A DNA stretch of 50,960 nt from Fimimonas sp963619835 (GTDB lineage Bacteria; Bacillota; Clostridia; Christensenellales; CAG-314), in NCBI GenBank assembly GCA_963619835.1, contig CAVEYD010000004.1, positions 1 through 50,960 on the forward strand, read 5' to 3'. Under the pieces are notes generated by a model. The model did not search any database. It was not told the origin of the DNA and saw only the letters and a program-made list of their open reading frames with translations. Numbering within the stretch: the stretch's first letter is position 1; the number at the start of each line of letters is the position of its first letter. Positions 16,924-25,409 of the stretch are shown piece by piece. Both the position numbers and the translations under genes were made by a program.

Positions 16924-18577
16924 CAAAAAATTTACAATTTTATTTCTGTCTGTTTTGTTTGTTGTATTTGTTGTGTTGTTGGTAACAGTTGCTATTACGG
17001 CAAATGCTTCTACACGACATTACATTGATGCCGATATCTCGCAAAGCTTGGAATCGGTAAATACAGCCCTTACTGACACGTTAAACGAAACAAACTATTG
17101 TTATACTCGTATTTTGCAAAGCACACAGCTTGAGACCATTGCTGCCGGCGGAGATCAATCCACATTGCAAGCGGAGTTTGAAAGCATGCTTGCCGATTGT
17201 TACACCCCAAGCGACTATATCAATGTGGTGATGAAAATAAACGAGGATGTGTTTAGTTTATCGCAAGACTACGACTTGCCATCAAAAAGTTTTATAAAAA
17301 AGATCGTTGATGGCAAGGGAACGCTTCAATGTGACATATCTGCAGCGGAAAATTTCGTTCGCATTGGCAGAAGACTACAAAATTCTCGTCTTGGAATAGA
17401 TGGCTACATAGTTTTTTATCTTTCCGTTGACACTTTTAACGAAAATTGTAGTGTGTTGGACACAAATCTCGGCATGATAATTGTTGTTGATAATTCTAAC
17501 ACTGTTATGGCAAGCTCGAACGGACAAAATTTTGGCAAAACGTTTGTCGATTTCAATCCTATTGGTTTTGCTTCCGACAAGACAGAAAACACTTCATTTG
17601 AAGGGCAAAAAATGTTTGTCCGTACCGAAAAAATTGACAACCAGTACAATTTAGATTGGTACATTACTTGCATGTTGTACAGCAAAGTAGTGCAACGTGA
17701 CTTTGTTACACTTATGTGGATTCTTACAGGCATTGCCGTTATAATCTTTGCCGTGGCACTGTTAGTTGCATTGCGAGTATCAAAGGCGGTTGTCGCTCCT
17801 ATCAACAAATTATCCGCAAAAATTTCGTCAGTAGATTTTCAACGGCGTAAGGGTCTTGTTGATATAGGTTCACCAGGAGACGAATTGTACGAGTTGGAAC
17901 GCAACTATGCCGAAATGATTGACCGTCTGTTTTTGCTAATGGACGAAAACAAACAAAATATGGAAACACAACGCAAGTTGGAAATTGATGCATTACAAAT
18001 GCAGATAAATCCACATTTTTTGTACAACACGTTGGATGCCATCGCATGGATGGCAAAGATAAAAAAACAACCCGAAATAGAAAAATTGGTAATAAATCTC
18101 GCCAGATTTTTCCGTTTAAGTTTACACAAGGGAGCAAAGTACATAACAATTTCCGAAGAAACAGAAATTGTGGAGCATTTTTTGGAAATTGAAAAGATTC
18201 GTTTTCCGGATACAATAAAATATATTTGCAACATTCCGGAAGGTGTAGGGGAATACAAGACTTTAAAGTTAATTTTACAACCAATAGTGGAAAACTGTGT
18301 AAAGCATGGTTTTGTCGGCAAACAAGGAATAGGAACAATTACCGTTTCGGTTGCAACAGAAGGAGACGACATTGTATTTTCCGTCACGGATGACGGATGC
18401 GGTTTTGAAGTATCCAAAGATTTTTGGGAAAAAAAGCCGGATAAACCAAACGGATACGGACTTACCAATGTCAATGAGCGCATTCGTTTGGAGTATGGCG
18501 AAGGTTACGGCCTTACCATAAATTCCGCTCCGGGCAAGGGAACAACGGTTTACGCAAGAATAAAAAAGAGCTTGTAG
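16907..18577 (+). CDS. Sensor histidine kinase, YesM type
   Basis: 556 aa. Membrane helices at about 8-30 and 270-292 flank an extracellular sensor of about 240 aa. A HAMP segment (VAPINKLSAKI) leads to the His_kinase domain with the phospho-accepting His370 in INPHFLYNTLDAIAWM. The ATPase domain has the N box (QPIVENCVKHG) and G boxes (DDGCGF, GYGLTNVNERI). The start ATG lies inside the end of the response-regulator gene, so the two are translationally coupled. It senses an extracellular signal, probably a sugar-bound binding protein or oligosaccharide, and phosphorylates the upstream regulator. Confidence 0.93.
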   Translation: MKKNLNKKFTILFLSVLFVVFVVLLVTVAITANASTRHYIDADISQSLESVNTALTDTLNETNYCYTRILQSTQLETIAAGGDQSTLQAEFESMLADCYTPSDYINVVMKINEDVFSLSQDYDLPSKSFIKKIVDGKGTLQCDISAAENFVRIGRRLQNSRLGIDGYIVFYLSVDTFNENCSVLDTNLGMIIVVDNSNTVMASSNGQNFGKTFVDFNPIGFASDKTENTSFEGQKMFVRTEKIDNQYNLDWYITCMLYSKVVQRDFVTLMWILTGIAVIIFAVALLVALRVSKAVVAPINKLSAKISSVDFQRRKGLVDIGSPGDELYELERNYAEMIDRLFLLMDENKQNMETQRKLEIDALQMQINPHFLYNTLDAIAWMAKIKKQPEIEKLVINLARFFRLSLHKGAKYITISEETEIVEHFLEIEKIRFPDTIKYICNIPEGVGEYKTLKLILQPIVENCVKHGFVGKQGIGTITVSVATEGDDIVFSVTDDGCGFEVSKDFWEKKPDKPNGYGLTNVNERIRLEYGEGYGLTINSAPGKGTTVYARIKKSL

Positions 18578-18633
18578 TTTTTCAAAATGCTGAGATTTTT
18601 TGAGTAAACAACGTATTGTGTAAAAAAGTGGTT

Positions 18634-19593
18634 ATGTTTGAAAAATTGCGAAAAAAAATAAATATTGGCATAGTTGTCGTGGCAGTGCTTTTTGCATTGC
18701 TTTCAGGTTGCGTATCTTACTTTATAATTTTGCGCAACGCTTTTGTCATGCAAGCAGCTCGAGTAAAACAAAATGTAGAAAACGGAGCCAAAGGATGCAA
18801 ATCATACGTTGAAACGGTACAGAGCTTTGTCAATGGTGTGGCTGCCAAAAAGATTGTTGCTGAAAAAATCTCAGGCGGAGTGTATGATACTGAAATTAAA
18901 CAGTTACTAAACGATTTTTACAACTATGGAGTGGCTGTAGGTGGAGTAACGTTGTACGGCAACAACAATTATGTAACCTATTCTGCCGGAATGGGAGTTG
19001 TGCCGACTTTTGAACAGTTGCTCACAAACGATGAAATTAAAGATTTTTGGGCAGGAATAGAAAGTTCGTTTGTGTCTTTGCGTAATGATGTTGTTGCCGG
19101 TGTGTACGGAAATACAACTTACAATAGCAAGTGGGGAATTGTTTCTTGTTTGTGCAAAGTCTATGACAGCAGTCACGTTGCTGTAGGATTACTTGTTGCA
19201 GACATCTTGCCCACAGTCTTGTACGATGCCAAGCTTTCTTACGATGGATTTGATTTGCCTTGTCAAACTTTTCTTTTTCGAGAAGGTTTCGCTTATGGAG
19301 GGAAGGACGAATTTGCAGCCTATTCTAACACAAGCAATGTTTCTTCTGACGGCAAGTACTTTGTTGTTTCTACAAATTTTTTGGACGAATCAAAAATTGT
19401 TATGCTTGCACCGTTATCGTCTTATGCAATGTATTGTTTTAGTGTCGCTTTTGTAATGCTTGCGGTTGTCGGAGTTGTTGTAATTTTCGTGGTGGCGTTT
19501 GCAAGGTACGTATCCCGATGCGTATCCGAACCGCTTTGCCAATTGCTAACTCAAATGGGAATAGACGAGTACAAGTTGTCGCAACTAAAATAA
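18634..19593 (+). CDS. Membrane sensor-domain protein resembling a YesM kinase without its kinase half
   Basis: 319 aa from ATG 18634 (weak ribosome site; a TTG or GTG a few codons upstream is possible). One helix near 10-35, an extracellular domain of about 230 aa, a second helix near 270-297, then the start of a HAMP-like segment (CVSEPLCQLLTQM). The protein stops 16 residues later. There is no phospho-acceptor His and no ATPase domain, and no kinase remnant is visible in the 200 bp after the stop. The layout copies the sensor half of the kinase just upstream, so it may be a decoy, a co-sensor forming mixed dimers, or a truncated kinase. The reading frame is clean. Confidence 0.6.
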   Translation: MFEKLRKKINIGIVVVAVLFALLSGCVSYFIILRNAFVMQAARVKQNVENGAKGCKSYVETVQSFVNGVAAKKIVAEKISGGVYDTEIKQLLNDFYNYGVAVGGVTLYGNNNYVTYSAGMGVVPTFEQLLTNDEIKDFWAGIESSFVSLRNDVVAGVYGNTTYNSKWGIVSCLCKVYDSSHVAVGLLVADILPTVLYDAKLSYDGFDLPCQTFLFREGFAYGGKDEFAAYSNTSNVSSDGKYFVVSTNFLDESKIVMLAPLSSYAMYCFSVAFVMLAVVGVVVIFVVAFARYVSRCVSEPLCQLLTQMGIDEYKLSQLK

Positions 19594-19645
19594 GCACATT
19601 TTGTCTTTTGACGGAGAACTTGACTGTTTCCACAAATCACTTTGT

Positions 19646-19657
19646 AAACGGCCGTTT
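19646..19657 (+). promoter_or_regulatory. 12-bp perfect palindrome upstream of the importer promoter (candidate operator)
   Basis: AAACGGCCGTTT, unusually GC-rich for this DNA, 42 bp upstream of the -35 of the ABC importer promoter. It could be a regulator site; there is no direct evidence which protein binds. Confidence 0.3.
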
Positions 19658-19698
19658 TTTTTGCGCAGTATTGTCCACCATTTTGCAGTTTATCTCCG

Positions 19699-19727
19699 TT
19701 GATAATTTTCGTTTTTTCTACTATAAT
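19699..19727 (+). promoter_or_regulatory. Promoter of the sugar ABC importer operon
   Basis: TTGATA (19699-19704), 17-nt spacer, TATAAT (19722-19727), about 70 bp upstream of the binding-protein gene. Confidence 0.75.
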
Positions 19728-19797
19728 TTATACTGTAATAAAACAATTTGAAAACACGCTGATAGGTGTAAGCCGTTCGACGTGACAGAGGTGCTAA

Positions 19798-21213
19798 ATG
19801 AAAAAAACAGTTAGTCTGTTGATTGCTTTGGTTTTATGTCTTACTTTACTAGTCGCATGTAACAGTGATGACAGCGGTAAGGTAAAAGTATATGTTGGAT
19901 TTTGGCCGGAAGCATCACAAACTTCGGATGTTGCCATGTACAATGAATGGAAAGCTCAATTTGAAGCAGACAATCCGGAATTTGAAATTGTAGCCGCTCC
20001 GTACACTTACGATCCGGAAACGGTTGCTGCAAAAGGCAGTGCACGTAATCTTCCTACAATTTTCCAAACATATTTTACCGAGCCGGAAATGCTCATAAGC
20101 GAAGAGTATATTCGTCCGATTACGGAACAACTTAATGCTCTTGGTTGGACGGACAAAATGGACGACAGCATGTTAGCACAGCTGTCCAAGGATGGAGAAG
20201 TTTACGGTGTTCCTCGTGACGGTTACGGCATGGGTTTGTTTATTAACCTTGCTTTGATGTATGATATGGGTGAAATCTCTAAAAATGCCGACGGTACTTA
20301 CAAACTGTATGACGATAGTGGTAACCCTCTATATCCTACAACTCTCGAACAAGTTAAACAATTGTGCTACAAGGTACAGGAAAGTTACGACGATGTGTAC
20401 GGAATTCTGATACTTTCCGCCAACAAACAAGGCGGTTGGCAGTTGTGTAACCTTGCATGGAACTTTGGAGCCGGCGACTTGCAAATAAAGGATTCTGACG
20501 GCAAATGGACAAGTAATCTTACCGACCAAGGAATGGTAAAAGCACTAAAATGGGTGCAAGAATTGTCCACCGAAGGCTTGTGTTTTCCCGGAGCTTCTCT
20601 CAACTACAACGATTGGCCGGCAAAGGTCGGCAGCGGACAAGTTATGATGGCTTTTGTTGGTAACGATGCTTTAGGTAGTCCCATCACAAGCTACAACTTC
20701 AACAAGGATGATTTTGCGTTTGTGCCAATGCCGACAGGCGACGGAACAAGTCGATACACATTGTTTGGCGGAACGCCCTACGTTTTTGCGGAAAATGCCA
20801 CAGACAAGCAGGTTGAAGGCGCTCTTAAGTTTCTTCACTACATCGGACGTAGTCCCGAAGTTGACGAAATTTCTGTGTCTGCAATGGAAAAGGGGCACAA
20901 GGTAGCACAATCAAAAGGTATGCCTATATTGCCGACGATCAAGGCATGGAAAAATGCCGAGTACATCGAAATTGCCGAACGTCTTGAAAATCAATACATC
21001 AACGTCAATTACGAATACATGAAAGACTTTTTTGACACGGTACATCAAATGCGTCGCAAGGAAGAACCCAACTATTGCCAAGACATGTATGGTTTGTTAG
21101 ACAACGCTTTGCAAAACGTACTTAAAGTGAATTCTACTTCCGATCCGCTTGCTTTGCTCACTACTGCAAACGAACAATTTCAATCGAGATTTTTGTCTAA
21201 ACTAAACAAGTAA
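19798..21213 (+). CDS. Sugar ABC transporter substrate-binding lipoprotein (family 1)
   Basis: 471 aa. Lipobox LLVAC with the lipidated Cys at 21, then the mixed alpha/beta fold of extracellular solute-binding family 1 (GFWPEASQ near 38; GVPRDGYGMGLFIN; FGGTPYVFAENA). AGAGGTG precedes the ATG. It captures an oligosaccharide outside the membrane and hands it to the two permeases encoded directly downstream. The two cytoplasmic phosphorylases that follow suggest an alpha-glucosyl di- or oligosaccharide as cargo; the exact sugar cannot be read. Confidence 0.92.
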   Translation: MKKTVSLLIALVLCLTLLVACNSDDSGKVKVYVGFWPEASQTSDVAMYNEWKAQFEADNPEFEIVAAPYTYDPETVAAKGSARNLPTIFQTYFTEPEMLISEEYIRPITEQLNALGWTDKMDDSMLAQLSKDGEVYGVPRDGYGMGLFINLALMYDMGEISKNADGTYKLYDDSGNPLYPTTLEQVKQLCYKVQESYDDVYGILILSANKQGGWQLCNLAWNFGAGDLQIKDSDGKWTSNLTDQGMVKALKWVQELSTEGLCFPGASLNYNDWPAKVGSGQVMMAFVGNDALGSPITSYNFNKDDFAFVPMPTGDGTSRYTLFGGTPYVFAENATDKQVEGALKFLHYIGRSPEVDEISVSAMEKGHKVAQSKGMPILPTIKAWKNAEYIEIAERLENQYINVNYEYMKDFFDTVHQMRRKEEPNYCQDMYGLLDNALQNVLKVNSTSDPLALLTTANEQFQSRFLSKLNK

Positions 21214-21231
21214 ACCAAATACGTAACTATA

Positions 21232-22137
21232 ATGAAAACAGGATTTTTTTCAAAACTGAATAGGACAGTAAAGAAAAACATCGGCGGATGGGCGATAATG
21301 GCGCCTACATTGTTTTTATTTTGCTTCTTTGTATGGGGACCACTTTTGCAAAACGTGGTGTACTCTTTTTTCGAGCTGAAAAGATTTCAACCGAGAAACT
21401 TCGTTTTGTTTGAAAATTATGCCGAAGTGTTTGCTGATCCGGCATTTTTATGTGCATTCAAAAACACTTTCGTGTATGCTTTCTGGTCAATTCTCATTGG
21501 ATTTTTACTTCCACTGTTTTTGGGATTGTTGCTTAGCGAAGTAATACACTTCAAAGGACTGTTTCGTTGCATAATGTACTTGCCCAGCATAATAAGCGGT
21601 GTTGCCGTTATGATGATGTGGCTACAAATTCTCGATGGATCCACAGGTAGTATGATAAACGGCATTTTGTCGTTTTTCGGCGCCGAACCGATAGAAGTAC
21701 TTGCAGATTCCAATTGGGTAATCCCGGCGATCGTATTTGTTATGACATGGCGAGGCGCAGGAGCAACGGTACTTATTTACTTGTCGGCGTTGCAAACAGT
21801 AGACACAACTTTGTACGAAGTTGCGCGCATAGATCACGCAAACTTGTTTCAACGTGTTTGGTACGTTACATTACCATCCATTAAGCCTACAATCAAATTG
21901 TTGTTTATCTTACAAATTATTTCGGTATTTCAAGTGTTTTACGAGCCGATGATGTTGACATCCGGCGGTCCGGACAATGCCTCAATGTCGTTAATGTATT
22001 TGTGCTACAAGTACACATTTCTCGACAAACGTCCGGGGATGGGTGCTGCTTGCGGTGTAATTTTGGCAATAATTATTGTTGCGCTTAGTTTGTTGTACTT
22101 CAAACTCACAAAAAACGAGGAGGAAGCACAGCAATGA
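21232..22137 (+). CDS. Sugar ABC transporter permease, UgpA/MalF type
   Basis: 301 aa with six predicted helices. The coupling (EAA) loop reads EVARIDHANLFQRVWYVTLP, the contact for the ATPase subunit. It begins 18 bp after the binding-protein gene and overlaps the next permease by 4 bp. The start has no clear ribosome site but the N-terminus is normal for the family. No ATPase gene is present in the locus, so the importer probably shares a multi-use MsmK-like ATPase encoded elsewhere. Confidence 0.92.
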   Translation: MKTGFFSKLNRTVKKNIGGWAIMAPTLFLFCFFVWGPLLQNVVYSFFELKRFQPRNFVLFENYAEVFADPAFLCAFKNTFVYAFWSILIGFLLPLFLGLLLSEVIHFKGLFRCIMYLPSIISGVAVMMMWLQILDGSTGSMINGILSFFGAEPIEVLADSNWVIPAIVFVMTWRGAGATVLIYLSALQTVDTTLYEVARIDHANLFQRVWYVTLPSIKPTIKLLFILQIISVFQVFYEPMMLTSGGPDNASMSLMYLCYKYTFLDKRPGMGAACGVILAIIIVALSLLYFKLTKNEEEAQQ

Positions 22138-23030
22138 GAAAATTGACAGATAAAAGCGATGGACTTATCAATGGAATGGAGTATCGCCACACGCGTTTCA
22201 AAGTGTTGTATGCGGTGATAATTTTCTTGCTTGTTACGGCATGTCTTGCTGCGCTTATACCTATTGCCTGGCTGTTTTTTGCAGGTTTTAAAGACGCAAA
22301 CGAAGTGTTTAAAGCGCCATTTCATTTCTTCCCTCAATCATTCGATCTTGGCAAAATCATCGAAGTATGGAAAACTGTGGGCTTCACAAAGTATTTTCTC
22401 AACACTTTTGTGGTAATGGCAGGGGCAGTATTGTGTGCAGTAGTGTTTAACGGATTGCTTGCTTACGCAGTGTCGGTTGTAAAACCTCTTGGGCACAAAT
22501 TGGTATACAATTTGATACTTGCTAGTTACATGATACCTGCAGTTGCCTCGCTTGTTCCTTTGTATGGAAACATTGTTTCTCTTGGACTAAAAAGCTACGC
22601 AATATACATTCCTCTCTGTTTGTTGTACGGGGCAAATGCATATTATTTTATGATGTTTAAAAACTACTTTGACACAATTCCTCGTGCATTGTTCGAAGCA
22701 GCAAAAATTGACGGAGCAAACTCCTTACAAATCTTTTTTAAAGTGGTGCTTCCGCTTAGCAAGCCCATTGTTGGAGTAGTAAGTATTTTTGCCATGACGG
22801 CTTCATGGGCAGACTTCTTATTGCCGTACCTGTTGTTGCAAGACGATGCATTGTGCACGGTAATGGTTAAATTGTTTAATTTAAAATCTACAATGTCACA
22901 GATGATGAACTTTGGCATTGACAAGTATCTCATGGCTTTAACTATATCCATCGTGCCACAAATATTTATTTTTGCAGTATTTCAAAAGCAAATCACGGGC
23001 ACCAGTGCAAACAGCGGTGTTAAGGGATAA
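22134..23030 (+). CDS. Sugar ABC transporter permease, UgpE/MalG type
   Basis: 298 aa, partner of the preceding permease. The EAA loop reads EAAKIDGANSLQIFFKVVLP, and the usual MalG-type N-terminal helix and IPIAWLFFAGFK stretch are present. Its ATG overlaps the TGA of the upstream gene (ATGA), with GAGGAGG placed upstream, so the two permeases are translationally coupled and probably form the heterodimeric channel. Confidence 0.93.
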   Translation: MRKLTDKSDGLINGMEYRHTRFKVLYAVIIFLLVTACLAALIPIAWLFFAGFKDANEVFKAPFHFFPQSFDLGKIIEVWKTVGFTKYFLNTFVVMAGAVLCAVVFNGLLAYAVSVVKPLGHKLVYNLILASYMIPAVASLVPLYGNIVSLGLKSYAIYIPLCLLYGANAYYFMMFKNYFDTIPRALFEAAKIDGANSLQIFFKVVLPLSKPIVGVVSIFAMTASWADFLLPYLLLQDDALCTVMVKLFNLKSTMSQMMNFGIDKYLMALTISIVPQIFIFAVFQKQITGTSANSGVKG

Positions 23031-23066
23031 AGGTTACTTGTCTACAATTTCAATATAAAAATTGCC

Positions 23067-23083
23067 CTTCGCTTAAAGCGAAG
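23067..23083 (+). promoter_or_regulatory. Short hairpin between permease and first phosphorylase
   Basis: An 8-bp inverted repeat with one central base (CTTCGCTT a AAGCGAAG). There is no T tract, so it is not a terminator; RNA processing, mRNA stability or an operator are possible. Confidence 0.4.
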
Positions 23084-23147
23084 AGTAACACATTTGTAAA
23101 GGAAAATATGGTCGGCCAAACGGCGATATTTTTGTTTAGGAGATATT

Positions 23148-25409
23148 ATGGGAAAATCCGCAAACAGAATTTTTGAAGTTAATCCCTGGAAAATCACGGA
23201 GCATTCTTTTTCGCCCTGCAACAACATGGTTGCAGAATCGGTTTTTTCGCTTGGTAACGAGTACATGGGGGCAAGGGGATGCTTTGATGAAGGAGTTAGT
23301 TGCAATACTCTTGAAGGAAACTACTTCAACGGCATTTACGAATATGCAAAGGACAAAAATGCTACTGCTTACAGGGGAGTGGCAACTCAAACGCACTATA
23401 TGGTAAATTCCGTAAACTTTTTCGGAGTGGAAATTTTTGCAAACGGACAGCGTTTGGACATGGCTTTGTCTAACACAAGTGACTATGAGCGTGAGCTAAA
23501 TTTACGTAACGGAAAGTTGTCACGTAAGCTTAAGTGGACGCTTAATGGCGGCGAAGATGTTGAACTTGCATTTGAACGTTTTTTAGATATGGAAAAATGC
23601 AGTCTTGCTTATCAACGTATTACGGCAAAAAGCAGTAAGCCCGTGGAGTTGACCATTATCGCCAAACTCAATTTTAATGTAAAACACTGGGGAAATCCAA
23701 CCGGATGGCGAGTATTAAGTACTTTTGCGGGCAAAGATGTTTCATCAATTTGTTGTGCTACCGAAACTACTAATCAAAGTGTGGCTTCGGCAATGACTGT
23801 CAATGTTTCGACGAATGCAGTAGTTACAGATGTAACAGGCGACAAATTTGTTGGCAAAAAAATTGTGGCAACACTTGGGACAAAAACTTTTACGTTTACT
23901 CGATTTGTTGCCAATGTGGTCAATAAACACGGAACGGACAAATCTCTTGCAAGCAAGGCGGAAACTTTGGCGCGTAATGCGTTAAAAGACGGCTACGACA
24001 ATGCCACCGCACGCAACGATATTTATTGGTCAAATTTTTGGGACAAATCGGATATAGCAATAGAAGGCGACGACGAGAATCAACAAGGCATACGTTTTTG
24101 CATATTCCAATTGCAACAAACGTATCATGGCGCAGAGCCGTCAGACAACATTGGAGCAAAAGGACTTACAGGCGAAGCGTACAGCGGACATGCATTTTGG
24201 GACACAGAAACATATTGTTTGCCGTACTATTTGTTCAACAATCAGCAAGCGGCAAGATATTTGCTGGAATATCGCTACAACACTCTTTCTCAAGCAAGAA
24301 AACGCGCCACCGAATTGGATTGTAAGGGAGCTTGCTACCCAATTGCAACACTTAATGGTGACGAAGCTTGCACGTTGTGGCAACACGCAAGCTTACAAAT
24401 GCAACCGAGCACAGGTGTTGCATACGGAATTTTCCATTATGTAAACATTTGCAAAGACTTCGATTTTTTGTTTGGACACGGCATTGAAATGTTGGTGGAA
24501 ATTTGTCGTTATCTTGTAACGCGCGGGCAGTGGAATGCCGACAACAGCGGCTTTGGCTACTATTGTGTGATGGGGCCTGACGAATTTCAAATGATGGTCA
24601 ATCACAACACATATACAAACTATATGGCGCAAAAAACGCTTTACTACACACTTGATACGCTGCTTAAAATGCCAAAAGCGGCTTACGACGAACTTGTTGC
24701 CAAAACAGGATTGACCAAAGAAGAAAGCAATTATTTTCAGCTATGTGCCGACAAAATGATAGTGTTGTACAACAATACAACAAAGTTGTACGAGCAACAC
24801 GACGGTTTCTTCAAATTACCCCACATAGATGTTGATTCTATTGCAGATAGTGATTTTCCGTTGTATTCTCATTGGAGCTACGATCGTATTTATCGAAATG
24901 ACATGATAAAGCAACCCGACGTACTTATGTTTATGTTGCTTTATCCGGACGATTTTACGGATGAATGTGTAAAAGCAAACTATGAGTACTACGAACCACG
25001 TTGCATACATGAATCTAGTCTTTCTCCGTCAGTACACTCCATTATAGCCAATCGAATCGGCAAGTATGATGAAGCGCTTAACTTCTTTGCTTTTGCTACT
25101 CGCATGGACATTGATGACTACAATCGCAACACTTGCGAAGGTCTGCACACAACCAGTATCGCTGCGGCATGGCTCAATGTTGTGTATGGTTTTGGGGGAT
25201 TGCGCAGCGACGGCAAACTTTCTGTTGCACCCACTTTGCCAAAAGGATGGACAAAGTATAGTTTCAATTTGACTTATTGTGGAGCAACATTAAACTTTTC
25301 GGTAGACAGCAAAGGCGTTACTATTGTCAACAAATCTAATGCGGCAGTAGAAATCGCCGTGTACAGTCAAACTTACACATTAATCGACACATTGCGGGTA
25401 GACAAATGA
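23148..25409 (+). CDS. GH65 family disaccharide phosphorylase (first copy)
   Basis: 753 aa, with GGAG 7 nt before the ATG. GH65 enzymes use phosphate to split an alpha-glucosyl disaccharide with inversion, giving beta-glucose-1-phosphate and a free sugar. Seen: an N-terminal beta-sandwich (1-270) with the opening SLGNEYMGARG; an (alpha/alpha)6 barrel with FWDTETYCLPYY; the general-acid Glu in VMGPDEFQMMVNHNTYTN; the phosphate-site loop HESSLSPSVHS; and a small C-terminal beta domain. The motif GPDEFQ differs from the maltose-type GPDEYH, so a linkage such as alpha-1,2 or alpha-1,3 is as likely as maltose. It overlaps the next phosphorylase gene by 4 bp. Confidence 0.92.
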   Translation: MGKSANRIFEVNPWKITEHSFSPCNNMVAESVFSLGNEYMGARGCFDEGVSCNTLEGNYFNGIYEYAKDKNATAYRGVATQTHYMVNSVNFFGVEIFANGQRLDMALSNTSDYERELNLRNGKLSRKLKWTLNGGEDVELAFERFLDMEKCSLAYQRITAKSSKPVELTIIAKLNFNVKHWGNPTGWRVLSTFAGKDVSSICCATETTNQSVASAMTVNVSTNAVVTDVTGDKFVGKKIVATLGTKTFTFTRFVANVVNKHGTDKSLASKAETLARNALKDGYDNATARNDIYWSNFWDKSDIAIEGDDENQQGIRFCIFQLQQTYHGAEPSDNIGAKGLTGEAYSGHAFWDTETYCLPYYLFNNQQAARYLLEYRYNTLSQARKRATELDCKGACYPIATLNGDEACTLWQHASLQMQPSTGVAYGIFHYVNICKDFDFLFGHGIEMLVEICRYLVTRGQWNADNSGFGYYCVMGPDEFQMMVNHNTYTNYMAQKTLYYTLDTLLKMPKAAYDELVAKTGLTKEESNYFQLCADKMIVLYNNTTKLYEQHDGFFKLPHIDVDSIADSDFPLYSHWSYDRIYRNDMIKQPDVLMFMLLYPDDFTDECVKANYEYYEPRCIHESSLSPSVHSIIANRIGKYDEALNFFAFATRMDIDDYNRNTCEGLHTTSIAAAWLNVVYGFGGLRSDGKLSVAPTLPKGWTKYSFNLTYCGATLNFSVDSKGVTIVNKSNAAVEIAVYSQTYTLIDTLRVDK

